This document shows, in pieces, positions 56,345 to 64,000 of a stretch of 64,000 bases of DNA (positions are counted from its first letter, which is position 1; each line of letters begins with the position of its first letter). The stretch covers positions 5,581,784-5,645,783 of the forward strand of contig NZ_CP017704.1 of the NCBI RefSeq assembly GCF_002243645.1, given 5' to 3'. The translations under genes and the position numbers were made by a program. The stretch is from Peribacillus simplex NBRC 15720 = DSM 1321 (lineage in GTDB: Bacteria; Bacillota; Bacilli; Bacillales; DSM-1321). The notes beneath the pieces were generated by a model. The model made no database searches. It saw only the letters and a program-made list of their open reading frames with translations, and had not been told where the DNA came from.

Positions 56345-57318
56345 TTATTTCACCCGAAGCACTATTTTTCCCTTGGATGTCCGATTTTCGATACTCTCAT
56401 GAGCTTTTGCTACTTCAGATAAATCCAGTACTTCTGTTACATCGACCTTCACTTCGCCACTTGCCACATAAGAAAGGGCTTTTCGTGCTGCTTGTGCAAC
56501 GATTTTGGATGGTACACACTTAGTAACTGTAGATTAAATCCAAGGACTGCTTTACTACTAACCAAAGTTCATTCGCAGATGGGGTAACATCTACTGCTTC
56601 ACTTGCATTGCCCATGACAACCAATCGTCCTAATGGGGACAAGAGAGATAATCCTGTTGTTCTGGCTTCTCCTCCTACTTGATCAATGACAATATCTATA
56701 CCACTACCTGCAATAGTTTGTGCATATTCGTCTCGTAAATAAACTTCGTCATAGCCTAAACTTTTGGCATATGCTACTTTTGTTTGCTTCCTACTACTCC
56801 AATCACCCTACCTGCTCCAAGGGCACGGGCCATTTGCCCGATCGCACTTCCTACTCCACCAGCGGCAGCATGTACCAGTACCGTTTCGCCTTTTTGTAAA
56901 TGTGCCACACTGGATAAAATCATCATCGCGGTCGTTACATTGGATGGATATGTTGCTGCTACTCGCATATCTACAGTTTTTGTTTCTTGATCCAACGGGA
57001 TAACCAAATCCTCACTCACTTTCACTACCTCTGCATATCCACCTCCATTTACAATTGTTAGAGCTGCAACAGGTTGACCTACTCTTACTCCCGTTACTCC
57101 TTCACCGATTTCTCGAATTGTTCCAGATACCTCAATTCCCGGAACAAATGGAAGCGTTAAATCCTCTACAACACCTTTGCGAAATAATACTCCGCATAGT
57201 TAACACCTGCATAAGCAACATCAATTGTTACTTCTCCAATCCCAGGTTGTGGAGTTGCTACTTCTTTCTGTGTAAGTACGGATGCTTCTCCAAATTGTGG
57301 AATGATAATAGCCTTCAT
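56345..57318 (-). pseudogene. NADPH:quinone oxidoreductase (zeta-crystallin type), frameshifted
   Basis: Starts MKAIIIPQFGEASVLTQKE with AAAGGGG upstream. Later frames give FVPGIEVSGTIREIGEG, VLVHAAAGGVGSAIGQMARA (NADPH motif), DIVIDQVGGEARTTGL and a stop at 56345. At least four frameshifts. Length and order are those of a 325-residue MDR-family reductase. A divergent HTH remnant lies next to it. Confidence 0.85.
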
Positions 57319-57466
57319 TTTTCTCTTTCCCCTTTCGCTTGCCTGATAATTACTAGGCATTTTTTGTTTATTTTCTTTTCTATGATTTTATTCTAATAGC
57401 TACCAATATTATTACGAGTTTTCGTTATACTAGTATTATCAGTAACACTTAAGGAGAGAAATCTGG

Positions 57467-57573
57467 ATGGAAAACAGAAATAAAAGTGCTTGGGGAGTTT
57501 TTAAAGTCACGACGAGCAAAGATTTCTCCTGATGGGCTACATGTTTCGACTGGAATGAGAAAACGAATTTTTT
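57467..57573 (+). pseudogene. HTH regulator N-terminal fragment
   Basis: MENRNKSA, then after a frame change LGEFLKSRRAKISPDGLHV and GMRKRIF. The LGEFLxSRRxxxxP pattern is that of XRE/MmyB-like regulators that often face a quinone oxidoreductase. Preceded by AAGGAGAGA. Only the first 35 residues remain. Confidence 0.6.
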
Positions 57574-57857
57574 AAATAGAAGCATTATAAACAAGAGCTG
57601 ATTTTCTCCTAACTGGCTCTAAATATGATTGTTGGCTGCCTACACCTAAAATGTTTTTAATGGTTCTGCAACGGACTAACATTCTTACACCTATGTTAGT
57701 TTGAATTTTTTTACGTACTATCATGCCTTTATTGTCACTTTAAGAGGTAATTTGCGCTTATTTTAAGTGTTATTTTAAGATGCCTCATATTCCCCAACCC
57801 TTAATTCAATAAATTTACATTTACCATTTTACGCTAATTCTGTTAAAAAACATATCC

Positions 57858-57873
57858 CTTATTGAACTATCCT
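57858..57873. repeat. Cassette-type repeat, left part, interrupted by IS copy 2
   Basis: TTATTGAACTATCCT ends at the IS; its continuation GCCCCTTTAGTTCCATAAG follows the IS at 59681. Same cut point as IS copy 1. Confidence 0.8.
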
Positions 57874-58067
57874 CCCTCAATAAACTAAACACAATCTCAC
57901 GATTGCTCTAGAATTCTTAGGATTTCATAGTCATATCATTAACCGTTATCTATGTAAGCTCGGCATTACTCTCAAGGATAGGGATTTATCGAAAAAAGTG
58001 TATGCTAAACTAGCCAATAGGAAAAAATTGGTTTAAGCAATGTTATGATCGCACTTTTGGATATCCA

Positions 58068-58210
58068 CATGTCTCATGGAGGTCAACCCTCCCATGTCTC
58101 ACAGAGTCGATGCTCCTACATTCCTTCGTTCAACCTTTCCATGAGGTGGATGTCGGTCATGCTGCCCACAGGATAAGTCCTCACGTTAGTTGCTTTGCCG
58201 ACTAATCCGT
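58068..58210 (-). ncRNA. Candidate bridge RNA (seekRNA) of IS copy 2
   Basis: Same two loops as in copy 1: CAACTAAC at 58192-58185, GGGCAG at 58167-58162 (one G fewer), stem GTCGG/CCGAC; the donor loop with AGGAATG and GGGAG is unchanged. Confidence 0.72.
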
Positions 58211-58267
58211 GCTTCACTTTTAAATGAGTGTTAATTAAATGACCGTGTAACCTTAAAATTCAATGAA

Positions 58268-59562
58268 CTATGCGACTGTTTGATGTACTACAAATGTTGC
58301 CATATGAGGGATATCCTTTAACATCTTGTCTTCTTGAAACGTAAATTGTTTTTTACCGATTGAAAACAGAATTCGAATAAGCTTGTTACACAAGGCTATC
58401 AGAGATTGCATTTTCCTTAAGGGATTGTGAGAACGTGTTGTGTAATATATATGAAGAGCTTTAAAAGCCTTGTTCTTTGCCACCAGTATCATGGCTGCCC
58501 GGAATAAGAGAGCCCTCATTTCTTTCGTCCCCGTTTGGTAATCTTGGTCTGTCCTTTGTGCTTTCCGGATGTGTTTTCTTTTAAACTTAAACCTGCTAAT
58601 TTTACGATTTGGCGAGGATGTTGATAGTCTCTGAGGTCGCCGACCTCTGCGAAAAACCCTGCTACTGTATCTCGACCGATTCCTGACACCTCTAACATCT
58701 GTGTGACACCTGGGATATGGTCTAATAACTGATCTAATTGATGATCTAATTCTTCGAATTTCACTTGAATAAAATCATACTTCTCTAGTAAAGCTCTCAA
58801 CTCTAATTTTGCCATAGCTGCCCCTTGACGAATACCAATCGAACGATTGGCTGCTTCTTTGAGTGCTCGTATCTTCTTTAAGCCTATACTGCGTTTTACC
58901 ACTTGTCTTAAGGAAAGTAAGAGCTCTTCATCCGTATAATTTACAAGTTGATGTGGCAAGGCTTCTAGCTTTAGAAAATGAATAGCTGCCTTGCCTTCCC
59001 AACTTTTGAACACTGTCAAAAATTCGGGAAAGTAACGATCAAGCCAGTTATGAACTTGTCCCTGAACGACCTGTAAGTCAACGTTGAGAAGATCGCGAAG
59101 TTTTTTGGCCACTCGGAGTTCTGCATAAATTCCTTGTGGAATTGTTGGTTCGGCATATCTTCCGTCTTTGACTAATTGTGCGATGACTTTTGCATCTTTC
59201 ACGTCATTCTTTGTAGGTGAATTATCGTCTAATTCTTTACTTCGTTTAACATGTAGTGGATTGACAGATACGAACTTAATATTATTCTCTTTTAGAAGAT
59301 GAGCTAGATTTAACCAGTAGTGACCGGTTGGCTCCATGCCTACAATCACTTGATTTAACTTACACTCTTTAACAAGTTGGTTAATCCAATCTAGAAACGA
59401 ATGAAATCCTGCTTTCGTATTTTCAAAGAAACACGTTTTACCCAGTTCCAATCCTCTAAAATCCTGTGCTCTCGCGACATGATTGTGCTTGGCTATATCT
59501 ACTCCGACAATTAAGGTTTCAGAAGTAATTTGAGTGATTTTATGATTTTGGTTATAATTCAT
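58268..59562 (-). pseudogene. IS110-family transposase (copy 2), one-base deletion
   Basis: The N-terminal 348 residues are open from MNYNQNHKITQITSETLIVG. One A is missing at about 58518 (CCCTCATTT here, CCCTCAATTT in copy 1), which separates the last 83 residues. The lesion is different from that of copy 1, so each copy is intact where the other is broken. Confidence 0.88.
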
Positions 59563-59680
59563 TGTGAGACCTCCAAATAGATGTTTTTGTCCTTTTTTAG
59601 CTGGCCAGCTTAGGACACATTCATCTTATCAAGAGGTCTTTTTTCGTTCAAACCTCATTTTCAGTTATTACAGGAATGCT

Positions 59681-59752
59681 GCCCCTTTAGTTCCATAAGA
59701 AAAGAGCTGCCTTAAAACAGCTCCGATCTTCAGCTAACGCACCCGTTAGTTG
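59681..59752. repeat. Cassette-type repeat 1 (right part after IS copy 2)
   Basis: GCCCCTTTAGTTCCATAAG, hairpin AGCTGCCTTAAAACAGCT and GCTAACGCACCCGTTAGTTG. On the minus strand it opens with CAACTAAC, whose TAA is the stop of the DUF4304 gene. Confidence 0.88.
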
Positions 59753-60162
59753 AATAACTTGGAAATCCATAAACGGTCTGATGTATTAAATAAACCTAAA
59801 ACACTCATAGCGACTTTCTCAAATTCTTCTTCTGTTTTTGCATTCTCAAAATCAAACCATATCCCATCTTCATCTTCCGATTCTGCTCCTAACCTTAAAC
59901 GTTTGTATATATGATGGGCAGTAACTTTGTTAGGTGGGATTTGTTCACCCCAATACATTGTTACACCTTCTGTTGGGCAAGTCGCCAATTCAACAATAAA
60001 TGAACCACCCCATCTGTTGAATTGGAAAGTAATTAAATCTATATTATTTTCATTTTTTCTTCTTAAGTGAGGTAATGAGCCTTTAAATTCTAGCTTTCTT
60101 AAAACTGGTATCACAACTTTTTTCAAGGCATTATCCATCATTTTTCTTTCATTCGAAGCCAT
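59746..60162 (-). CDS. DUF4304-like protein
   Basis: 138 residues from MASNERKMMDNALKK; AAGGAGAAAG lies seven bases upstream and the core repeat ends 28 bases upstream, leaving no room for a usual promoter. FQFNRWGGSFIVELATCP and the RLRLGAESEDEDGIWFDFENA block fit DUF4304. The stop codon TAA belongs to the repeat. Function unknown. Confidence 0.75.
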   Translation of the reverse strand: MASNERKMMDNALKKVVIPVLRKLEFKGSLPHLRRKNENNIDLITFQFNRWGGSFIVELATCPTEGVTMYWGEQIPPNKVTAHHIYKRLRLGAESEDEDGIWFDFENAKTEEEFEKVAMSVLGLFNTSDRLWISKLFN

Positions 60163-60189
60163 TTTTTCTTTCTCCTTCCTTTTGTTGTT

Positions 60190-60205
60190 CAACTAACCTG
60201 CCCCG
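60190..60205. repeat. Cassette-type repeat 2, right half
   Basis: CAACTAACCTGCCCCG then unrelated sequence. The other half is at 60543-60610, so the element is split in its core. Confidence 0.8.
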
Positions 60206-60542
60206 TCCCCTCCTTATACAGCTAGCTCAGCAACAAACGTTTGTAAACTAAATCGCTTTATTGCGTTGTACTGGTTCATATACATTCATTTAGTGACTCG
60301 CTCATCCCTCTTCATTCGTTACCATCCAACAATTTACCTTACAAAACACAAGCGTATTTAATTGTTTATTGTTTTTAGATAAACCTTAGTCTTAATAGAA
60401 ACAAATTAGTCAACCGGAAGAAGGATTCTTATAATTCAATTGCTGAGCCAAAAAAAGAATTTGTAACAATAGCTTTATCCGAATAGGCATATGGATATAA
60501 GATACATTGCTTCCTCACGTCCGGCGCCTTGAAAAAGGATAC
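60206..60542. other. 337-base insert splitting a cassette-type repeat
   Basis: Lies between the two halves of a repeat core (after CTGCCCCG and before ATAGTTGC). No gene with a convincing start was seen; a plus-strand open stretch with RKKDSYNSIAEPKKEF is not recognised. It may be a former cassette or a small mobile insert. Confidence 0.45.
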
Positions 60543-60610
60543 GATAGTTGCATAAGAAAAAGCTGCCTTAAAGACAGCTCCGATCTTCAGCTAACGCACC
60601 CGTTAGCTCA
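60543..60610. repeat. Cassette-type repeat 2, left half
   Basis: GATAGTTGCATAAGAAAA, hairpin AGCTGCCTTAAAGACAGCT, GATCTTCAGCTAACGCACCC and GTTAGCTCATTAA. Confidence 0.85.
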
Positions 60611-60668
60611 TTAAGAATTGTGTATTAGAATTAATTCAGTTATATTTTTCTGCGCATTACCTTTACTA

Positions 60669-60800
60669 TTAGTGCGAATAAACTATACCAGTTAAAGAAC
60701 CCACAGCATATGACCAAGAGAAGTAGTTAAAGGGAAAATAAACCATTATCATAACGGCAAAATATCCTGCTGAAAAAATATTATATTTTTTCAATTCCAT
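60669..60800 (-). CDS. Small membrane peptide, 43 residues
   Basis: MELKKYNIFSAGYFAVMIMV and 23 more residues ending YSH; one aromatic-rich membrane helix. GGAGATGAAGGAG precedes the ATG. It fills one unit between two cassette-type repeats, with about 60 bases on each side, which is the main reason for calling it a gene. Not recognised. Confidence 0.5.
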   Translation of the reverse strand: MELKKYNIFSAGYFAVMIMVYFPFNYFSWSYAVGSLTGIVYSH

Positions 60801-60856
60801 CTCCTTCATCTCCTAAAATATTACATACATTCTATCATAAAGCAATTTTTCTTTTT

Positions 60857-60938
60857 CAACAATCCTGCCCGATAGTTGCATAAGAAAAAGCTGCCTTAAA
60901 GACAGCTCTGTTCTTCAGCTAACGCACCCGTTAGTTCA
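60857..60938. repeat. Cassette-type repeat 3
   Basis: CAACAATCCTGCCCGATAGT, ATAAGAAAAAGCTGCCTTAA with its complement GACAGCT, CTTCAGCTAACGCACCC, GTTAGTTCATTAA. One C fewer in the core than the others. Confidence 0.88.
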
Positions 60939-60948
60939 TTAAAAAATC

Positions 60949-60985
60949 GATTCTTATTAAAGAATCACGCCCGTTTGCTGAATAA
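60949..60985. repeat. Second repeat type (GATTCTT hairpin)
   Basis: GATTCTTATTAAAGAATC hairpin, then ACGCCCGTTTGCTGAATAAG. Matches 51231-51275. It abuts repeat 3 and probably is another member of the same family with a different central stem. Confidence 0.65.
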
Positions 60986-60997
60986 GATTTTTCTATC

Positions 60998-61590
60998 TTA
61001 TTCTAAAAGACTTGCCACTGAATCTGTGTACGCTTCTACCCATTTAGAAAATGGAAGTTCGTTATCCCAAGTGACCATATTCATTGCTTTTGCACAACCC
61101 CAATCTAAAACCCGTTGATGAAGCATATGTACTTTAATACGTTTTTTTTAAATCCTCTTTTTCTTCTAATTCACGACAAACACATTGACTAAATGCTTTG
61201 CAATTTTACGTTCATTGTTATCTAAATAATATGTAATCATCTTTATTAGATCTGAAATAGGGTCTGCAAAATAAGAATTCGTAAAATCAAATACACCACT
61301 TATTTCCCATCCACTGTCCCCTAAATATATCAAGAAGTTCCCAGGCTTAAAATCACCCATTACAAAAGTTGAAGAGGATAAATTATCAAGTGCCTCTTTG
61401 GATTCGTCCAATAAAGTTCCTACCCATTCAAAATCCTTTTCCGTTATTTCTGAATATTTTTTTGCATCTTCCAACCAAAACTTTATTCTATTGAAAAGCC
61501 ATTGAGTATAGGTATCCTTAAAGGGAATAATGTCGAATTTTTCGGTATTAAGTTCACCAAATTCGTTTACTTTCCAAATTACATTTCTTC
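60998..61590 (-). pseudogene. Aminoglycoside/choline phosphotransferase-like, truncated at the repeat
   Basis: Open part 61166-61590: VIWKVNEFGELNTEKFDI, then MGDFKPGNFLIYLG (catalytic D and N, but M in place of the usual H) and VFDFTNSYFADPISDL. A frame change in the T-run near 61145 leads to VHMLHQRVLDWGCAKAMN and a stop at 60998. About 100-150 N-terminal residues are missing and the coding sequence begins right at the cassette repeat, so the repeat edge is a break point. Confidence 0.78.
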
Positions 61591-61591
61591 A

Positions 61592-61677
61592 TGAACTATC
61601 CTGCCCCGATAGTTGCATAAACAAAAAGCTGCATTAAAGAAAGCTCTGATCTTCAGCTAACGCATCCGTTAGTTCTA
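61592..61677. repeat. Cassette-type repeat 4
   Basis: TGAACTATCCTGCCCCGATA, then ATAAACAAAAAGCTGCATTA, CTTCAGCTAACGCATCC and GTTAGTTCTATAA. Its right edge lies within a few bases of the broken phosphotransferase frame. Confidence 0.88.
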
Positions 61678-61734
61678 TAAGGGGTAGCTTCAGGAAAATA
61701 CGGATACAATGTTAAGGAAATTCCGATATTAAAA

Positions 61735-61772
61735 AGCCCAATTTCTCAGCATTAAAATTGAGAAATTGGGCT
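61735..61772. terminator. Strong bidirectional terminator
   Basis: Arms AGCCCAATTTCTCA/TGAGAAATTGGGCT, then TTTTTT on the plus strand and TTTTTAA on the minus strand. It lies 190 bases past the DinB gene. Confidence 0.85.
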
Positions 61773-61964
61773 TTTTTCGTTACTCCATTAAAGCGCCCTT
61801 TAACGGAACAATTCTATTCGTCATTCAACAGTTTCATAATCAACCTTCGTTGTAAACTGCTTATTGGTTTAACTTGAATTGCACCCTCTCAGCTCTTTAA
61901 ACTCCCCAACTGGGCTCCTGCTGATATTCCGAAGGTCAATAACTGCTTCAACAATAAAGATAAA

Positions 61965-62498
61965 TTACTTACTTACTTTTAAAAGAAACTGATCGATACG
62001 TTCTTTTTGCCGTAAGTGGTGCCGGAAATGCATTTCGATTAGCTGAAAATATTCCTCTGCATTTAAATAATCCCATTCTTCGGTGCTGAACTTTCTGGCG
62101 GTCCGGAATGTCAGAGAGCTTTTCTCTATTTCTTGCATTTTCTCAATGATTTGAAGCAGTCCTTCCTTTACTTCTTCTTTTCCTGTAGGATTTGGCGGTG
62201 TGAAATCCGGTGTATCCGGACCTTTTAACCTGATTGGAGGAAACGTTCCTTCTTTGAAAATCGATTCGCCTATTTCTGTTTTTTTACCGCCATCGGAAGT
62301 GGTGCCATTAGCACATTGCTTAATGGCTTTCAAATGAAGATAAAGGGTGCCATTTATTAAATGATTGTACATTTGTCCTAATGACCATTCATCCTCAGAA
62401 GGCTTCCTCGTAAACTCATCTAGCGAATATTTACTTAACTCTTCAATATAGTATGTAGCCACCTGTTCGAATCGCTTAGATATCTCTTTTGTATCCAA
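61965..62498 (-). CDS. DinB-family protein
   Basis: About 177 residues; start at TTG 62498 (GGGAG before it) or GTG 62510. The four-helix DinB fold is shown by DEWSLGQMYNHLINGTLYLH (first His) and EMHFRHHLRQKERID (HFRHH, second and third). These proteins bind a metal and act as thiol transferases or damage-linked enzymes; the precise role is unknown. A complete unit between two cassette-type repeats. Confidence 0.82.
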   Translation of the reverse strand: MDTKEISKRFEQVATYYIEELSKYSLDEFTRKPSEDEWSLGQMYNHLINGTLYLHLKAIKQCANGTTSDGGKKTEIGESIFKEGTFPPIRLKGPDTPDFTPPNPTGKEEVKEGLLQIIEKMQEIEKSSLTFRTARKFSTEEWDYLNAEEYFQLIEMHFRHHLRQKERIDQFLLKVSK

Positions 62499-62628
62499 TA
62501 GATCTCCCACTTTCTTTATAATTTTCTTTCTCCTTAATGTTGAGTAGTACGTCCCAATGCTAAACTAAATAACATCTTCTGACATTAACTTCGACTTACT
62601 TACAAATAATCCCTTCTCTTTTATTCAA

Positions 62629-62755
62629 GAAAATGGCCCAATTGTTGAATAAGGTCAAAGAGCAATCTTCAACTATCCTGCCCCGAAAGTTCATTAAGCA
62701 AAAAAGCCACCACATGGCAGCTCTGGATCTCAACTAACGCACCTGTTTGTTCAAC
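62629..62755. repeat. Cassette-type repeat 5 with extended left flank
   Basis: GGCCCAATTGTTGAATAAGG and CAATCTTCAACTATCCTG lead into CCCCGAAAGTTCATTAAG, a GCCACCACATGGCAGCTC middle and CAACTAACGCACCTGTTTGT. The first part is the same as that interrupted by IS copy 1 at 52094. Confidence 0.82.
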
Positions 62756-62767
62756 AGAAATATCAAA

Positions 62768-63200
62768 TTACAAAAATTCATAGTAATTATCTAATAATTC
62801 TTCGCTACCTTTTTCTGCTTCTTTCTCATCCATTTCCTTATCTTCTAGCCATTGTTGATAATGGATTATCTCATGAGCCATGCTACGTAAAATTGCCCAT
62901 AAAGCATCATTTTTTCCTCTTTCTGAAACTAATTCTTCATAATCTCCTGTTGCAATTCTTATGTAAGGTTCAACAGTTTTATCATAAGGTGCAAAAAAAG
63001 TAGCACTTGCCAGTTCTTTTGTATCTCTGGTTTTAAGTTGATAATCCGTTTTTAGATATACAACAACTCTTATAGGAAATTCCATATATGTACGTAACCA
63101 AACCAAAGCTTAAACAAGCTCGTTTTACTGATGGATTTACATCCTTTTCACACCTGACTCTTAATCCTGAGCGCAGATATTGCACATCACTTGTGGTCAT
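62768..63200 (-). pseudogene. Zinc-metallopeptidase-like protein, frameshifted
   Basis: ATG 63200 gives MTTSDVQYLRSGLRVRCEKD and NPSVKRACLSFG; the frame then changes near 63105 to RTYMEFPIRVVVYLKTDYQ and MAHEIIHYQQWLEDK, an HExxH zinc motif. About 143 residues if joined. One short indel separates the parts. Family not named with certainty. Confidence 0.65.
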
Positions 63201-63263
63201 ACCTAATCACCTTTAGTTTCATTTTATTGCATAATTCACTATCTTACCGAAATTTCCTTCTCC

Positions 63264-63346
63264 CACTAACCTGCCCCGTTAGTGCCATAAGAAAAAGCTG
63301 CCTTAAAGACAGCTCCGATCTTCAGCTAACGCACCCGTTAGTTCAA
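63264..63346. repeat. Cassette-type repeat 6 (best consensus copy)
   Basis: CCACTAACCTGCCCCGTTAG, TGCCATAAGAAAAAGCTGCC, hairpin with GACAGCT, CTTCAGCTAACGCACCC and GTTAGTTCAAG. Minus strand: inverted repeat, terminator with T5, inverted repeat ACTAACGGGGCAGGTTAGT. Confidence 0.9.
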
Positions 63347-63360
63347 GAACAAAAAATTAG

Positions 63361-63555
63361 TCAGCACTTAGATGTTTGTTCTAAGTATGTAAAGTAAAAT
63401 TTCAAAGCTGTACAGTAAGTCTTTAAAGTATTGCTGCTACTTTCCTTGTTATGGAGGTATTTCATATACTTTGCAACAGAATCAAAAGGCAACCCATTTG
63501 TATCCAGTAGAAGAAAAGCTTTTCTATTGTCAACAGATATCTCTTCCACTCTCAT
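63361..63555 (-). pseudogene. Tn554-type tyrosine recombinase, N-terminal fragment
   Basis: MRVEEISVDNRKAFLLLDTN, then VAKYMKYLHNKESSSNTLKT and YCTALKFYFTYLEQ: the N-terminal and start of the SAM-like core-binding domain of TnpA of Tn554-like transposons. The catalytic domain is missing; the frame ends 20 bases before a cassette-type repeat. GGAGGTTG lies before the ATG. Confidence 0.7.
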
Positions 63556-63785
63556 GTGAACAACCTCCCATTAATTATTATCTTTAATAGTATTTCTACC
63601 TATATTCACTACCATTATTGTTGTTTTTAAGGTCCTCGAACCTAACGGTTCTGCGGAGTGCTATCCTCGCACCGAGACTATGTCCCTCAACAACAAAACA
63701 AATGTTCTAATATGCATTTCCATATTAAACCTTTTAAACCATATTTTCAATCATTATTTATTTAATCAATTATGTAATAAAAAAA

Positions 63786-63820
63786 GGATAATTAGTCCTC
63801 ATAATAGACTAACTATCCTA
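63786..63820 (-). terminator. Terminator after the sulfite reductase gene
   Basis: Arms AGGATAATTAGTC/GACTAACTATCCT (one mismatch), then seven T on the minus strand. Confidence 0.8.
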
Positions 63821-63868
63821 TGAATTATTATCTTAATTTAAACTTATCCCTGTCTCTCTTTCGATTAA

Positions 63869-64000
63869 TCAATCATGAAAATTCGTTCCATCTGTCACCT
63901 CTTTAACAATGCCAGCATTTATGACAAAAGTCACCGAAATGCTCTCCTTGCTGTCTTTCTTTCGCATAACGGGAAAGAAGTACACGCAGCTCTTTTAATA
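63869..64000 (-). pseudogene. cysI: Sulfite reductase hemoprotein, 3' end, cut by window edge
   Basis: [21 protein letters not shown], then, after one extra T near 63930, [19 protein letters not shown] and stop. This is the end of assimilatory NADPH-sulfite reductase beta subunit. The extra base sits in a run of four and would shift the last 19 residues; it may be a sequencing slip or a true lesion. Confidence 0.6.

Larger units (their letters stand above)
57874..59678 (-). mobile_element. IS110/IS1111-type element, copy 2
   Basis: Nearly identical to 52147-53958 with the same ends and flanking CT (57872-57873 and 59679-59680). Compared with copy 1 it has lost a few bases in the non-coding part (for example ACTCTCAAGG for ACTCCTCAAGG, GCCCACAGGATAAG for GCCCCACAGGATCTAAG) and one A in the transposase gene. 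Confidence 0.88.

Noticed and set aside
59681..63346. CRISPR array
   Set aside because: Repeats are about 80 bases, imperfect, spaced by whole genes, and no cas gene is present.
59681..63346. True integron attC sites
   Set aside because: The architecture is similar but the RYYYAAC/GTTRRRY consensus is not met and no IntI is visible; they are called attC-like only.

Overview
The window comes from a low-GC, endospore-forming member of the Bacillaceae (a Bacillus or Peribacillus relative). This rests on two complete germinant-receptor operons, a full yngJIH-HB-GFE-type operon, ythAB, and a ywqHIJ-like LXG toxin locus, all with strong Gram-positive ribosome binding sites. No rRNA, tRNA or CRISPR array was seen.

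Layout. (1) 1-7.8 kb, minus strand: a type VII-secreted LXG toxin operon (two small helical partners, a 695-residue LXG deaminase toxin, an Imm6-like immunity gene). Downstream lies a run of silent cassettes, each a copy of the toxin's linker fused to a different toxin tip (deaminase, HNH-like/EndoNS nuclease) plus its immunity gene (Imm3-like, YezG-like). (2) 8-14.7 kb: small unknown genes, a serine hydrolase, then an NAD salvage operon (Nudix regulator-like gene, pncA, pncB, nadE) with a perfect palindrome in front. (3) 14.8-23.3 kb: the leucine/branched acyl-CoA degradation operon yngJ-yngE with a TetR regulator and an operator-like palindrome. (4) 23.5-26.7 kb: a secreted FG-GAP-like protein and the bd-type oxidase ythAB. 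(5) 27-29.9 kb: gene remains (decarboxylase, aldehyde dehydrogenase, glutamate dehydrogenase, proline dehydrogenase, IS3) around an intact ykhA-like thioesterase. (6) 29.9-39 kb: an amine oxidase, then two divergent gerABC-type operons. (7) 39.6-40.8 kb: remains of an amine oxidase / secreted RidA / TatA / TatC operon, of which only ridA is intact. (8) 41-50 kb: cell-envelope genes (DUF3888, VanY-type carboxypeptidase with SH3b repeats, LytR-CpsA-Psr protein, two-component system, MurG-like transferase, Nudix, PseB-like dehydratase); a 22-bp site shared by two promoters may be the target of the response regulator. (9) 50-64 kb: an accessory zone of IS110-type elements and single-gene units separated by a repeated ~80-bp element.

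The most notable system is in the last zone. The ~80-bp elements consist, read on the minus strand, of a short inverted repeat, a Rho-independent terminator and a second inverted repeat with core ACTAAC-GGGGCAG-GTTAGT. They separate promoterless-looking single genes in one orientation (DUF4304, a 43-residue membrane peptide, a phosphotransferase fragment, DinB, a metalloprotease-like gene, a Tn554-type recombinase fragment), recalling integron cassette arrays although no integron integrase is visible. Two copies of an IS110/IS1111-type element sit exactly in the CT dinucleotide of this core. The non-coding RNA region downstream of their transposase gene shows two loops whose guide sequences match, respectively, this target core and the joined ends of the IS. 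This is what a bridge RNA (seekRNA) programmed for the repeat would look like.
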